A stretch of DNA of 64,000 bases from Anaerolineae bacterium (lineage in GTDB: Bacteria > Chloroflexota > Anaerolineae > 4572-78 > J111): positions 124,001-188,000 of the forward strand of contig JAHDWA010000001.1 of assembly GCA_023382535.1 (NCBI GenBank). Direction: 5' to 3'. Of this stretch, positions 45,090-54,031 are shown in pieces. Below the pieces are notes generated by a model. That model did no database searches, had not been told where the DNA came from, and worked only from the letters and a program-made list of their open reading frames with translations. The position numbers were made by a program, and so were the translations under genes. Each line of letters starts with the position of its first letter. The stretch's first letter is position 1.

Positions 45090-46026
45090 ATCTCTATCCG
45101 TAAAATAGGAAAGGTGTAAAAAAGATGTATCTCACTAAAATGGGTTTACCCAAAACAACCATTGAAAGCGAGAGTACGTCTTGAGTAAAAAGCATAACAC
45201 AAAACCGGCGAATGTAAACTATTTCAAGCTGCCGCGCCCGCTGTGGCGGAAAATCAAAAAGCTCTTTCCCAAACCGCCCAAACAACCAGGACGAGGCCGC
45301 CCTCCGGCGGATAATCGAGCTATCCTGACTGGCATCTGGTACGTTTTGTGGACAGGCTGTCAGTGGAAGGCTATTCACAAAGATTGGTTTGGTGTCTGTA
45401 GTAGTGTCTTACACGATCGCTTTCAGACCTGGCAAAAACAAGGTCTATTTGAACGAATTCTACAGATTATGGTCCGTTTTTATGCTCGTAAACGGCGCAT
45501 CCAGTGGCGCTGGCAAGCTGTAGATAGTCGCCATTGTGCTGCGCCGCTCGGCGGTCAGAAAACGGGCAAAAATCCAACCGATCGAGCTAAGTCGGGCAGC
45601 AAAATTCACATTTTGGTGGACCAACGGGGCGCGCCGCTGTCTGTCGTCGTCCCCGTTGCTAACCAACACGATAAATGGTCCGTCCAGGAACTCATTTTGG
45701 GGATCATTGTCGATCGGCCTACTTCGGCTCAACACTTGTGTGCCGATAAAGGTTATGATTTTGATGATGTTCATCGAGTGGTGTTTGAAGCGGGTTATAT
45801 TGCTCATATCAAACATCGTCGCCGTCGGGGTGAACCAGAATTATATCCCATCCCTAGTGAGGTTTAGTATCCAGCCCGTCGTTGGGTGGTCGAACGCACC
45901 TTTAATTGGTTAATCAAACGCCGGAGTCTGCGCATCCGCTGGTGCAAAAAGCCAGACAACTGGTTAGCTTTGATCCAGTTCGCTTGTGCTCATATCGTTT
46001 TTAACATGGCATTTTACGGATAGAGA
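45090..46026 (+). mobile_element. IS5-like insertion sequence
   Basis: 16-bp inverted repeats (TCTCTATCCGTAAAAT) lie at 45091-45106 and 46011-46026, with CTAA on both outer sides (45086-45089, 46027-46030) as the likely target duplication. It carries one transposase frame with an internal stop. It separates the AAA genes from the HTH-VWA gene. Confidence 0.8.
45181..46023 (+). pseudogene. IS5-family transposase with in-frame amber codon
   Basis: The frame starts at TTG 45181 and has the IS5 (IS1031-like) pattern: W-Q-A-V-D-S-R-H-C-A-A (first Asp) and L-C-A-D-K-G-Y-D-F (second Asp). A TAG at 45865-45867 interrupts it at residue 229. The same frame continues with the essential R-R-W-V-V-E-R-T-F-N-W-L block (catalytic Glu) to a stop at 46021-46023. 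A single nucleotide change therefore truncates the enzyme before its third catalytic residue, unless the stop is suppressed. Confidence 0.8.
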
Positions 46027-46055
46027 CTAAGATTTTTGGAAATAATTGTCGTTTA

Positions 46056-46116
46056 GTCGTCGTTATTTTCTAAAACGACGACAACTTTTGCGGGTTTTGA
46101 ATAAAGATGCTACAAT
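46056..46116 (+). promoter_or_regulatory. Inverted repeat and probable promoter of the HTH-VWA gene
   Basis: The arms GTCGTCGTT (46056-46064) and AACGACGAC (46074-46082) form a 9-bp inverted repeat. A weak -35 (TTGCGG, 46088-46093) and a -10 TACAAT (46111-46116) with 17-bp spacing follow. The right arm shares AAAACGACGA with the promoter spacer at 40243. This is a plausible operator, perhaps for the HTH domain of the gene itself or for the AAA-winged-helix protein. Confidence 0.5.
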
Positions 46117-46152
46117 AAAGTTTAGCATTGGAAATAGAATATCGGGCATTCT

Positions 46153-48924
46153 GTGGGGGATACAGTGGGACCAGAATTTTTGACCACGGATGAAATAGCG
46201 AAAAAACAGGCCGTGCACCGAAATACTGTCTCCCGGTGGATTAGAGAAGGTAAACTAGAGGCTCATCGCGATGCACGTCGATGGTTAGTACTCCCCGCCG
46301 ATTTTTACAATTTTCTTGAGCGGGAACGCCGTGAAATATCTGTAATTACCGCCTCAAAGACAGTCGGTGTCCAGGTTGAACATAGTGCATCTATGGGTAA
46401 AGAGCAAACTCCCATAAGTAAAATCCCAAAATACGTGTGGGTGACCATTGGGGGCCTTACAGGTTTGCTTGTCATTATTGGCCTGTTACTGCAATTTACC
46501 AGCCTCTTACAAGATAGATACATGTTCGTATCGCAGAATGTTGATCAGGCCACACAGATTGCAATTTTGAATCGACAACTTGAGATTCAGAGTACGCAAC
46601 TTGCAGTTCAGAAGGAATTAGCAACGTTACAAGCAAGCGAGGCTAGAGCTGGACCTGCAGCTACTGCTGTCGCCGAGAGAGAGAAAGAATTGTTGGCTAC
46701 TCAGGAGGCGCTGGAAGAAGCACAACGCCGGTTGGAAGCGACTCGAACTGCTACTACGCCACAAGTAAGCAGAACGCCAACAGAGACATCCTCTCCCACT
46801 CCCACTTTTATATTATTCGAAATGACCCCATTCCCAACGGCCATTCTGACTGTTTGGAATACTACACCGACCATCACAAACACGCCTTTACCAAGGCCGA
46901 CTCTTACCCCGACATTTTTACCGGCCGTTACTCCCACTTTTCTCCCCAGTGGAACTCCATCACAAATCTCTATCAACTTTTGGGCTGATCATACTAATCT
47001 CAGCGCCGGGGAGTGCACTACCCTATACTGGGATGTCGAGGGAGTTCGTGAGATATATCTGAATGGGAAAGGAGTTATCGGGCACGACAGTAAGCAAGTA
47101 TGCCCCAAAATTACTACCTTATATGTGCTAAGTGTAGTCCATCAAGATGGCACGATTGAGCAACGTCGGATTAACGTACATGTAATACTTCCTCCAATAC
47201 CATCCTTAACCTCGACTCCAATTGCGCCAATACCAACTCCGACACCTACTTTTGAAGCCACTTTGCCCCCCACACTTACCTCAACCCCAACTGCCACTTC
47301 AACATTAGCTTCGAAACCAACTATTATTGTCTCGGAACAAGCCGTCTCCCTGAGCTGTGAGCAAGCTCAAATTACTCTCACTGCTCAAGGGCAGGGAGCA
47401 GTTGAAGAACAGCGACTACCGCTGGATCTGATAATAGTCTTAGACCGTTCAGAATCGATGAGTAATGCCGGGAGCGACCAACGACAAACATTAACTGATC
47501 TCAAAAATGCAGCTAAAGTACTAGTTGATCAATTAGATCCCGCGTTAGATCAAGTGGGACTTGTCTCATATAGCGATTGGGGAGCGGTTGACCATCCTTT
47601 AAGCTTCGATTATCCCTCAGTTAAAAAGGCAATTGATTCACTGGTCGCCAATGGCAAAACCAACATAAGTGATGCTATCCTCAAAGCTCAACAGGAGCTA
47701 AATCTTCGGCGACGCTCAGGAGCCATTTCAGTAATAGTCTTCCTAAGCGATGGGATCGCTAATCGTGGCAGTGATGACCGAAGTTGTGAGAACTGGCCAG
47801 ACACTCCTACCGCTTGTATCGAAGAAGCTATCAAACAAGCCACAGTAGCCAAAGGGCAGGATATAGTGATCTATGCTGTTGCCGTTAACTTGAAGAACAT
47901 TGGCGACAGCCATGGTCAAGCGGTCGCGCAGGTGGCTCGGACTACTATGGGAACAATAGCTTCAGCGGTTGAAAATTATTTTGAAGCATCCGACACCAAT
48001 ACTCTTGATTCTGCTCTTAACCAAATCGCACAAGGGATCGTTAAAGTTGCAGGATATAATGTGAAGATAATTGTGGTTTTACCGAATGGTGTTAACTACA
48101 TCTCGGACTCGGCTATGCCACAACCCTTCATTATTGCTGAGCGAATATTTACCTGGAAGCTCGGATTAGTTCCAATTGACGAAGTTCGAAAAATCATTTT
48201 CTCGGTGAGAGTAGACACCCCTGGTCCGAACGTGCTAATTAGCACCTACCCCGATACTCGCGTGGAATATTTAGATTATCAACACAGTCCACTAGATGTA
48301 CCCTTCCCTGAAACCCATCTAGAAATCGAGTCATGTCCAACACCTACACCTATATATACCGATACAGTGGCACCAACCTCAACACCAACCGCTACTCCGA
48401 CAATACCAGCGCCGACGAATACTTCAACACCTGCTCAAATATTAACTGATACACTCACTCCAACGGTGACGCCTCCGTCAACTGACACGCCTATACCGAC
48501 CGCGACCGAAACACCCACTTCTACAGCAACGCCTCTATCAACCGACACGCCTATACCGACCGCCACTGAAACGCCCACGGTCACTCCAACGCCATCGCCG
48601 TTTCCAACTGATACCCCTGCCTTAGCGCAGACCCCAACACTCACGCCAACAACGGTGCCACAACCAACTGACACACCTACACCGACACCGGTTGGAACCC
48701 CGACGGTCGCCCCAACAGTGAGTCCAGAACCGCCTACAGCAACGCTGGAGGCGACATTAGAGCCTTCAACACCAACATTGGTACCCTCAACACCGACTTC
48801 AGAACCACCAACGGAAACGCCAGAGCCACCAACGCCAACATCTACAAGCGACGATGGTGATCAAAATCATGGTCATGGCAATGATAATGATCATGAGGAC
48901 AACGACAATCCCGGCCAAGGCTGA
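46153..48924 (+). CDS. Membrane-spanning HTH / Ig-like / von Willebrand A protein (923 aa)
   Basis: The start is GTG 46153. An excisionase-like HTH (about 8-55: T-T-D-E-I-A-K-K-Q-A-V-H-R-N-T-V-S-R-W-I) is followed by one membrane helix (about 96-118), a coiled coil (about 130-200), a Thr/Pro-rich linker and an Ig-like domain (about 275-345). A von Willebrand A domain comes next (about 420-610) with metal-binding D-R-S-E-S at about 429-433, then a long Thr/Pro stalk and an Asp/His/Asn-rich end. The layout puts a DNA-binding domain inside the cell and an adhesive, metal-binding domain outside. It may belong to the same system as the AAA genes, now split off by an IS. Confidence 0.8.
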   Translation: MGDTVGPEFLTTDEIAKKQAVHRNTVSRWIREGKLEAHRDARRWLVLPADFYNFLERERREISVITASKTVGVQVEHSASMGKEQTPISKIPKYVWVTIGGLTGLLVIIGLLLQFTSLLQDRYMFVSQNVDQATQIAILNRQLEIQSTQLAVQKELATLQASEARAGPAATAVAEREKELLATQEALEEAQRRLEATRTATTPQVSRTPTETSSPTPTFILFEMTPFPTAILTVWNTTPTITNTPLPRPTLTPTFLPAVTPTFLPSGTPSQISINFWADHTNLSAGECTTLYWDVEGVREIYLNGKGVIGHDSKQVCPKITTLYVLSVVHQDGTIEQRRINVHVILPPIPSLTSTPIAPIPTPTPTFEATLPPTLTSTPTATSTLASKPTIIVSEQAVSLSCEQAQITLTAQGQGAVEEQRLPLDLIIVLDRSESMSNAGSDQRQTLTDLKNAAKVLVDQLDPALDQVGLVSYSDWGAVDHPLSFDYPSVKKAIDSLVANGKTNISDAILKAQQELNLRRRSGAISVIVFLSDGIANRGSDDRSCENWPDTPTACIEEAIKQATVAKGQDIVIYAVAVNLKNIGDSHGQAVAQVARTTMGTIASAVENYFEASDTNTLDSALNQIAQGIVKVAGYNVKIIVVLPNGVNYISDSAMPQPFIIAERIFTWKLGLVPIDEVRKIIFSVRVDTPGPNVLISTYPDTRVEYLDYQHSPLDVPFPETHLEIESCPTPTPIYTDTVAPTSTPTATPTIPAPTNTSTPAQILTDTLTPTVTPPSTDTPIPTATETPTSTATPLSTDTPIPTATETPTVTPTPSPFPTDTPALAQTPTLTPTTVPQPTDTPTPTPVGTPTVAPTVSPEPPTATLEATLEPSTPTLVPSTPTSEPPTETPEPPTPTSTSDDGDQNHGHGNDNDHEDNDNPGQG

Positions 48925-49068
48925 GAGACACTTTCTTAAGTTGCATAACCAGCCAAGATTTGCTTATCATTACCTGTGGGAGTGAACCTGTCGAGTTATT
49001 CTCTTTCAATGTTGTTCAATTTATTCCACAAAATGAGGATGAGCCAGAATCGCTGGCCCTTGAGTAGT

Positions 49069-50505
49069 CTAAGTGCTTCCGAAAAATTGCCCGGTTAGCG
49101 TCCTGATTTCTGCCGCCACCTGACGCAAATCTGCATCGATTTCTTTGAGGGAGCGGAGGGGTGTATAGGCGAAGAAATACTTATTGAAGTTGATCTCGTA
49201 GCCAATGATAGGTACCCCCTTCACCACCGTTCGGGGGGCATAAGGTAAAACTTCTCGGGCCAGGTAATCTTGAATCTCAACGCCCAAAGGAATGTGTTCA
49301 CTGTCCTGGCCGCGTTCCGGATCATAGGTTGTTACTCGTCGATAGCCAAAGCTTTGGTTAGGCAGTATCTGGCATGTGGGTCCGGGTTCAAAAGCCTGGT
49401 AGAGCGCCAGCGCCTCTCCTACCTTGAGCCTTTGCCGTTTTTCCCCCTCGTTGCGGCGCATTGGCTCGGTCAGCTTGGCCGCGTCGACCAACTGAATCTT
49501 GCCTTGGCGAGCCTGCCGCTTATGCCTGGTCAGCACCCAGACGTAGGTCTGGATCCCTGAATTATAAAAGAGGTGGGGCGGCAGACCGATAATAGCCTCC
49601 AGCCAGTCATTCTCGATGATCCAGCGCCGGATATTACTGGGGCCTGAACCAGCGTGGCCGCTGAAGAGAGGCGAACCATTGGTCAGGATGGCGACTCGCC
49701 CATCATCTTTTATCTTGTGAAGACAGTGCTGCAGAAAAAGCATGGTGGAGTCGTTGACGGGTGGGAGGTCGGCCTGGAATCTGGGATCATCCTTTACAGA
49801 CTGCATGATTCCTCGCCAGCTTACTCCAAAGGGTGGATTGGCGATGATTCGATCAAACTGGTGGTCTGGAAAGCCATCCGCACTTAGAGTATCACCTATC
49901 TTGATCCGGTCAGGATCTGCTCCCCGCAGACGTAGTCCCGCTTTGGCGATCGCTCCAGCGGACGAGTTGCGCTCCTGCCCGAACAAATCGAAACTGCCTG
50001 GCGAGCAGTCGGTAGCGGCAAAGAGCATTCCGCCGATCCCGCAAGCAGGGTCGTACAGGCTGTACGGGCCGCCACCCTTCTGCCCTTCCAGCAGTAGCCC
50101 CACCATCAGTTCCACCACATCTGGCGGGGTCAGATACTCCCCGTTTTCGGCTCTCAAAAACCGGCGGGTTATCTCCTCGTACAGCAACCGGGAGCCGTTA
50201 TCATTCAAGGTAATCTGGCCAAACTTCGCCAGAAGTAACGGCAAGAGATTCCCAGTTCGAGTCAGCCGAGCTAGCTGAGACTCAAAGTCCATCAGGTTGA
50301 GCCGTTCCCGGTCGGGGCAGGTGGCGAGGTAAGCGGCTAGCTGCCTGGCAGCCTCGGTAGGAAGTAGGCGACTTGCCGCTTCAAAGTCGAAGTCATTCAG
50401 CCGCCGGATGACTGCCAACGGTAGAATGACCGCCGCATAATCACTGTACCGGTAGTAATCGCGCAATAGATCGGAGACAGATTGGACGAATGCGATGTGA
50501 TTCAT
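49069..50505 (-). CDS. hsdM: Type I restriction-modification methylase subunit HsdM, orphan
   Basis: The 478-residue N6-adenine methylase has an N-terminal HsdM helical domain (L-R-D-Y-Y-R-Y-S-D-Y), G-E-Y-L-T-P-P-D-V at about 127-135, the SAM motif D-P-A-C-G-I-G-G-M-L at about 154-163 and catalytic N-P-P-F at about 223-226. The C-terminal part (I-G-Y-E-I-N-F-N-K-Y-F) is typical of HsdM. No hsdS or hsdR lies within the window, so it is an orphan here and may act in self-protection or in regulation. All catalytic motifs are present, unlike in the methylase-like trio elsewhere. Confidence 0.9.
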   Translation of the reverse strand: MNHIAFVQSVSDLLRDYYRYSDYAAVILPLAVIRRLNDFDFEAASRLLPTEAARQLAAYLATCPDRERLNLMDFESQLARLTRTGNLLPLLLAKFGQITLNDNGSRLLYEEITRRFLRAENGEYLTPPDVVELMVGLLLEGQKGGGPYSLYDPACGIGGMLFAATDCSPGSFDLFGQERNSSAGAIAKAGLRLRGADPDRIKIGDTLSADGFPDHQFDRIIANPPFGVSWRGIMQSVKDDPRFQADLPPVNDSTMLFLQHCLHKIKDDGRVAILTNGSPLFSGHAGSGPSNIRRWIIENDWLEAIIGLPPHLFYNSGIQTYVWVLTRHKRQARQGKIQLVDAAKLTEPMRRNEGEKRQRLKVGEALALYQAFEPGPTCQILPNQSFGYRRVTTYDPERGQDSEHIPLGVEIQDYLAREVLPYAPRTVVKGVPIIGYEINFNKYFFAYTPLRSLKEIDADLRQVAAEIRTLTGQFFGST

Positions 50506-50733
50506 GGACTTCCTTCATCATAACTCGTAAATCCCTCTACCGGGACTGAACCGCCGATCCAAACTCGCCGATACAGGACTACCAAATTTTCCTTATGAGC
50601 CCTGATCTTGGGGGTGAACCATACGTGCGCAGGTTGCTCGAAGGCAACAGGCTAGAATATCCCCACGTCGGGATAACTGTTCATTAGGAGCCGATATACT
50701 AAACATCGACTTTTTTCTTTCCACGGAAGGCTT

Positions 50734-51132
50734 CTACGTATCTCCCAGAAGCTGGTTTATCTCCGCTACCAGGTCAGTCGCTTCCAAATTTGCCGCCAGC
50801 ATTTCCCTGGCGCGAAGGAGTAGACTCAAAAATTTCGGCGCCGCATCGGTGACGCCACCGGCAAAGGCGGCGGGAAGTAGAGTCTGACCGTCCCCGCAGT
50901 AGTACCAGCTTGGCGCCGTTTCGTCGCCGGCCAACCTGACCTCAAACGCTTCGAAGTAAAGCGTAGCAACCGCATAATCCACCTCTTTGGCCTGGGAGAC
51001 GGGGTCAAACAAGGCCTCCCAATTTACCTGTTCCACAAAAGCAGCAATTGCCGCAGACGGATCATTGGCGGTGATCGGGTTGGGGGTTTTTGTGGCCACA
51101 ATAGGATAGGCCAAAACGAGATAATCTGGCAT
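50734..51132 (-). CDS. Unknown small protein (132 aa)
   Basis: The frame opens at 51252, but the ATG at 51132 (MPDYLVLAYPIVATK) with GGAG 9 nt upstream is the likely start. The product has a strand-rich N terminus and a helical end (about 95-130), with a short acidic C terminus. No motif is recognised. It stands alone between HsdM and the receiver protein. Confidence 0.55.
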   Translation of the reverse strand: MPDYLVLAYPIVATKTPNPITANDPSAAIAAFVEQVNWEALFDPVSQAKEVDYAVATLYFEAFEVRLAGDETAPSWYYCGDGQTLLPAAFAGGVTDAAPKFLSLLLRAREMLAANLEATDLVAEINQLLGDT

Positions 51133-51227
51133 GGTAATAGACTCCTTCAAGCGGCGCCGTGTTAGCGACGGCATCGCTTGAAATTTTTGGTTAGATTTAC
51201 GTGGGTCTACCAATATGGTAGAATAGC

Positions 51228-51343
51228 TCTTGGAGACTGCTGAAAAACCCACAATAGCCAGCTCAACTTTCGAGATAATGAAGAACTCCTACATCTTGGG
51301 GTAGGGTGTTTCAGTTGGAGAACTTTTTCAGCACGCTTCTAAC
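51228..51343. repeat. Short inverted-repeat remnant
   Basis: TGCTGAAAAA at about 51238 and its inverted copy TTTTTCAGCA at about 51324-51333 bracket roughly 95 bp without coding signs. They resemble the ends of an insertion sequence, so this may be a solo remnant or MITE. Confidence 0.35.
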
Positions 51344-51353
51344 GGAGGGCTGT

Positions 51354-51779
51354 ATGTCGAAATTTAAAATCCTATGTGTTGAAGATAATCCTGATACCCA
51401 ACACATGCTAAGCTTCCTCCTAACCCAAGCAGGCTACGAGGTTATCACCGCCGATGATGGAGTCCAGGCTATTCAGAAAGCCAAAGCTTGGCGACCCGCG
51501 TTGATTTTAATGGATTTGATGATGCCTCGCATGAGTGGTGTTGAAGCCATCAAACAGTTGCGCCAACTGAAAGTAACCCAAGACATTCCTATTCTGGTCC
51601 TCTCGGCGTATCAGGACCAGGCCTTGATTGATGAAGCGATACAGGCTGGGGCTGATGATTATTTGATAAAAACCACTCTCCCTGAGGATTTAACGGATAT
51701 TATTGACCGGTATCTGAAGATAGGTTCAGCCATGTTGTCCGGAAGGATGACCGGCGTCTATGCTTCTTTAATTCACTAA
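51354..51779 (+). CDS. Single-domain response regulator (CheY-like receiver)
   Basis: The 141-residue product starts at ATG 51354 behind GGAGGG; the longer upstream frame is not needed. It is a receiver domain with the acidic pair E-D-N at about 9-11, phospho-acceptor D in L-I-L-M-D-L-M-M-P (about 53) and K in Y-L-I-K-T-T (about 107). There is no output domain, only a short tail. No histidine kinase is nearby, so its partner is unknown. Confidence 0.88.
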   Translation: MSKFKILCVEDNPDTQHMLSFLLTQAGYEVITADDGVQAIQKAKAWRPALILMDLMMPRMSGVEAIKQLRQLKVTQDIPILVLSAYQDQALIDEAIQAGADDYLIKTTLPEDLTDIIDRYLKIGSAMLSGRMTGVYASLIH

Positions 51780-51829
51780 CACGGCCATCGGCGGTGACAA
51801 ACGTTTAGGATAATATGACCCACAGTCTC

Positions 51830-53038
51830 CTACCTGTTCTTGAATAAGTCGGAGAAGGAGGGCTGCCCGTTGGTCTTCCCCAAAGTTCCCTCGTCAAGCG
51901 AGGGCGGCGGCGGCAAGGGCATGGTCAGGCGACGGGCTTCATGCGGCCCGACCTCATTGAGAATCAGGGCAGCCGGTCCCTGGGCAGCATCAAGGGCAAC
52001 CAGCCCATTGTTTTCCTCGGCTTCGCTGTAAGCGTCCAAAAAGCAGGCAATCGTAAAAGCATCTTGGGCCAGTTCGACGTAAAAGCCATTGAGGCCGTAC
52101 AGCATTTTATTGATCGCAGTCATCAGGTGGACAATCGAATCGGTATCCTCACCCCCAAAGTGAAAGTTGACCAAGCCATGTTGTCTGGCCCAATCCGGGA
52201 AGCGAGCGGCCAGCGCCAGCATCATTGCGCTGGAGGTGGTTATATGAGGTCCCAAAATGATGGGATCAACGTAGGGAGCGATGTGAGGATACCATTCTTC
52301 CCAGTTTTCTCCAGGTGTGAGGGTAATAGGGTTATCGGGATGGTTTTGGCGGTACGCCAAGGCCGCTTGAACGATTGCCTCATAAACCATTTTATGCCCA
52401 TCCATCACCGTGTGCCGGGCCAGGCTCAAAGCAACATGCCAGGGCGGAAAGAAAGGCCACCAATCCGGTCCGGGTTGTACCACGGCTACAAAAATCTGAC
52501 CGATGATATCCGGGTTGATCGTCCAACTCGTGGCATATTGTTCCAATGACTCCTTCTGAACCATCGCTTGCAGCACGGTGAACATCTCGGCATAGGCCTC
52601 CTGCATCTCCCGATAAGTCGCCGGGTACTCAAGGGAAGTCCGCTCATATCTTTCGCGGGCCCGGCGAAAGGTTTCGGCCACTTGAGGCGGATCCTGTATC
52701 CTTTTACCGGTCATCACCATTGACTTCTGGTCAGCTCCATAGAATTTGAGCTGCCAATAGAACATGGAGATAAAATCATTCATGACGACATAGGGGCTCA
52801 AGTGGGAGATTTTACAGACTCGCAGGATACGCTCGGCGACCTCCAGGGCAAAGGGATTACTCACATTAGGGGGGTGATCGTCCGCAGTCAGTAAAAGCGC
52901 CTGGGGATGTGACGCGGGAGGGCGTGGTAAACGCCGTCGGGATAGACCCACTCGTGAGACATCCGGCGTCAGGTTGGGGAGAAACGGGCTGGGACTCATT
53001 TTAAGCAGCCCTTGTTTCCTCTTTTTATTTTTTCCCAT
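51830..53038 (-). CDS. Third methylase-like paralogue, most degenerate, with FQ-LF tag (402 aa)
   Basis: It starts at ATG 53038 after AAGGAG, with a basic N terminus (M-G-K-N-K-K-R-K). The region P-H-I-T-T-S-S-A-M-M-L-A-L-A to G-L-N-G-F (about 270-325) corresponds to the SAM region of the 697-aa protein, but the Gly motif is lost. Upstream N-P-D-I-I-G-Q-I-F corresponds to G-P-D-R-L-G-A-L-Y. The protein ends S-F-S-D-L-F-K-N-R, a version of the shared C-terminal tag. It is about 22 kb from its paralogues, which suggests a dispersed family rather than a local duplication. SAM binding is unlikely. Confidence 0.65.
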   Translation of the reverse strand: MGKNKKRKQGLLKMSPSPFLPNLTPDVSRVGLSRRRLPRPPASHPQALLLTADDHPPNVSNPFALEVAERILRVCKISHLSPYVVMNDFISMFYWQLKFYGADQKSMVMTGKRIQDPPQVAETFRRARERYERTSLEYPATYREMQEAYAEMFTVLQAMVQKESLEQYATSWTINPDIIGQIFVAVVQPGPDWWPFFPPWHVALSLARHTVMDGHKMVYEAIVQAALAYRQNHPDNPITLTPGENWEEWYPHIAPYVDPIILGPHITTSSAMMLALAARFPDWARQHGLVNFHFGGEDTDSIVHLMTAINKMLYGLNGFYVELAQDAFTIACFLDAYSEAEENNGLVALDAAQGPAALILNEVGPHEARRLTMPLPPPPSLDEGTLGKTNGQPSFSDLFKNR

Positions 53039-53208
53039 ATTATTGAAACTCCTTCACTCGGCCTGGATTGGAAGGGCAAAAGTCAGTTGCGCAAATAATA
53101 ACGGCTAACCACAGATTTAATCTCTTCGCACCATTTCAGGTAATTTCAAGCTCTGAATAAGGCTGGATAAGAAAATTCCGTCAATATATCGGACAGAGCT
53201 TTCGCTTG

Positions 53209-53385
53209 TTAAAGCAAATTCAGATCAGCATCCCATAAGTCTGCCCTACCCCGGTTGGCTCCAGGCAAATTCATGTAGCTGAGCGCGGCATTCTTCAGAT
53301 TCGCCACGTCCCGATTGGCCTCGCGTATATTTAACCAGAATCGAATAACTCTTTCGAGATCTACATACTCAAATCTCCTTTGCTA
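53209..53385 (-). pseudogene. Pentapeptide-repeat protein remnant
   Basis: This lies in a 390-bp gap. A minus-strand frame without a start codon reads R-E-A-N-R-D-V-A-N-L-K-N-A-A-L-S, then G-A-N-R-G-R-A-D-L-W-D-A-D-L, and stops at 53209-53211. The five-residue A-N/D-L-x-x periodicity fits pentapeptide repeats. In-frame stops lie just upstream, so it is a fragment. The rest of the gap shows nothing. Confidence 0.4.
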
Positions 53386-53428
53386 ACTCTATCTTGGGTA
53401 GATATTACTTTCTACGCGAAATATCAGC

Positions 53429-53650
53429 CTACTCTTCCCCATTCTGGATAGATTGATTGAGCAGCCAGCGCAAGTCCTGAATCTCGTCTTGAGTAAGTAT
53501 TAATGGAGGATGGACAAAGCGAATACTGAAGCAGGTCAAAAAGGCCAGTTGACCTGGTAGTTCACCGCCAGCACCTCCACCCTGCTCAGGATCATTGTCC
53601 CAGACAAGTCGGAAAAATCTGGACTTGCGGGGTGGAGGTTGGCGCTTCAT
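53429..53650 (-). CDS. Unknown small protein (73 aa)
   Basis: The start ATG at 53650 overlaps the stop of the preceding gene (ATGA), which argues for this start over the upstream one. The N terminus is basic (M-K-R-Q-P-P-P-R-K-S-R), followed by a short globular part and a helical end (D-E-I-Q-D-L-R-W-L-L-N-Q). It is co-translated with the 103-aa protein. Function is unknown. Confidence 0.55.
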   Translation of the reverse strand: MKRQPPPRKSRFFRLVWDNDPEQGGGAGGELPGQLAFLTCFSIRFVHPPLILTQDEIQDLRWLLNQSIQNGEE

Positions 53651-53958
53651 ACGCTCACCTCCTGGTAATTGATGGCCGTTTTCCCGACAGAAGTAATACT
53701 GATGACCTGACCTGCGGCCTCTAATTCCTGTTCGGGAAAAGCGAGTTGGCACCAACCCTTGGTAACTAACACGCGCAGGGTTGGGATGCGTAGCTCGGGT
53801 CCCCATTTCCACTCCAGCGGTTTCTGCGTTTTGGCATCGACCCAGTACGGCATCCCCATGCCGTTGAATTTTACCGCTGCCAAATGTTCAGCCATCTTTT
53901 GCAAGGCTGAACGCTGGACATCGGACGGTTTGGGACTCGGTTTAGGTCTTTTCATCAT
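53647..53958 (-). CDS. Unknown small protein (103 aa)
   Basis: ATG 53958 lies 11 nt after AAGGA. A basic Pro-rich N terminus (M-M-K-R-P-K-P-S-P-K-P-S) is followed by a helix, a W-K-W-G-P-E-L-R strand and an alpha/beta end that looks like a winged-helix fragment (V-L-V-T-K-G-W-C-Q-L, I-T-S-V-G-K-T-A). A DNA-binding role is possible but unproven. It is coupled to the 73-aa gene downstream. Confidence 0.5.
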   Translation of the reverse strand: MMKRPKPSPKPSDVQRSALQKMAEHLAAVKFNGMGMPYWVDAKTQKPLEWKWGPELRIPTLRVLVTKGWCQLAFPEQELEAAGQVISITSVGKTAINYQEVSV

Positions 53959-54031
53959 TACACTCAAATCCTTTCTGCCAGTGGAATATCCCGGCAGCTC
54001 GAGCGGTTAACTCCCCACATTGGTTCATCCT

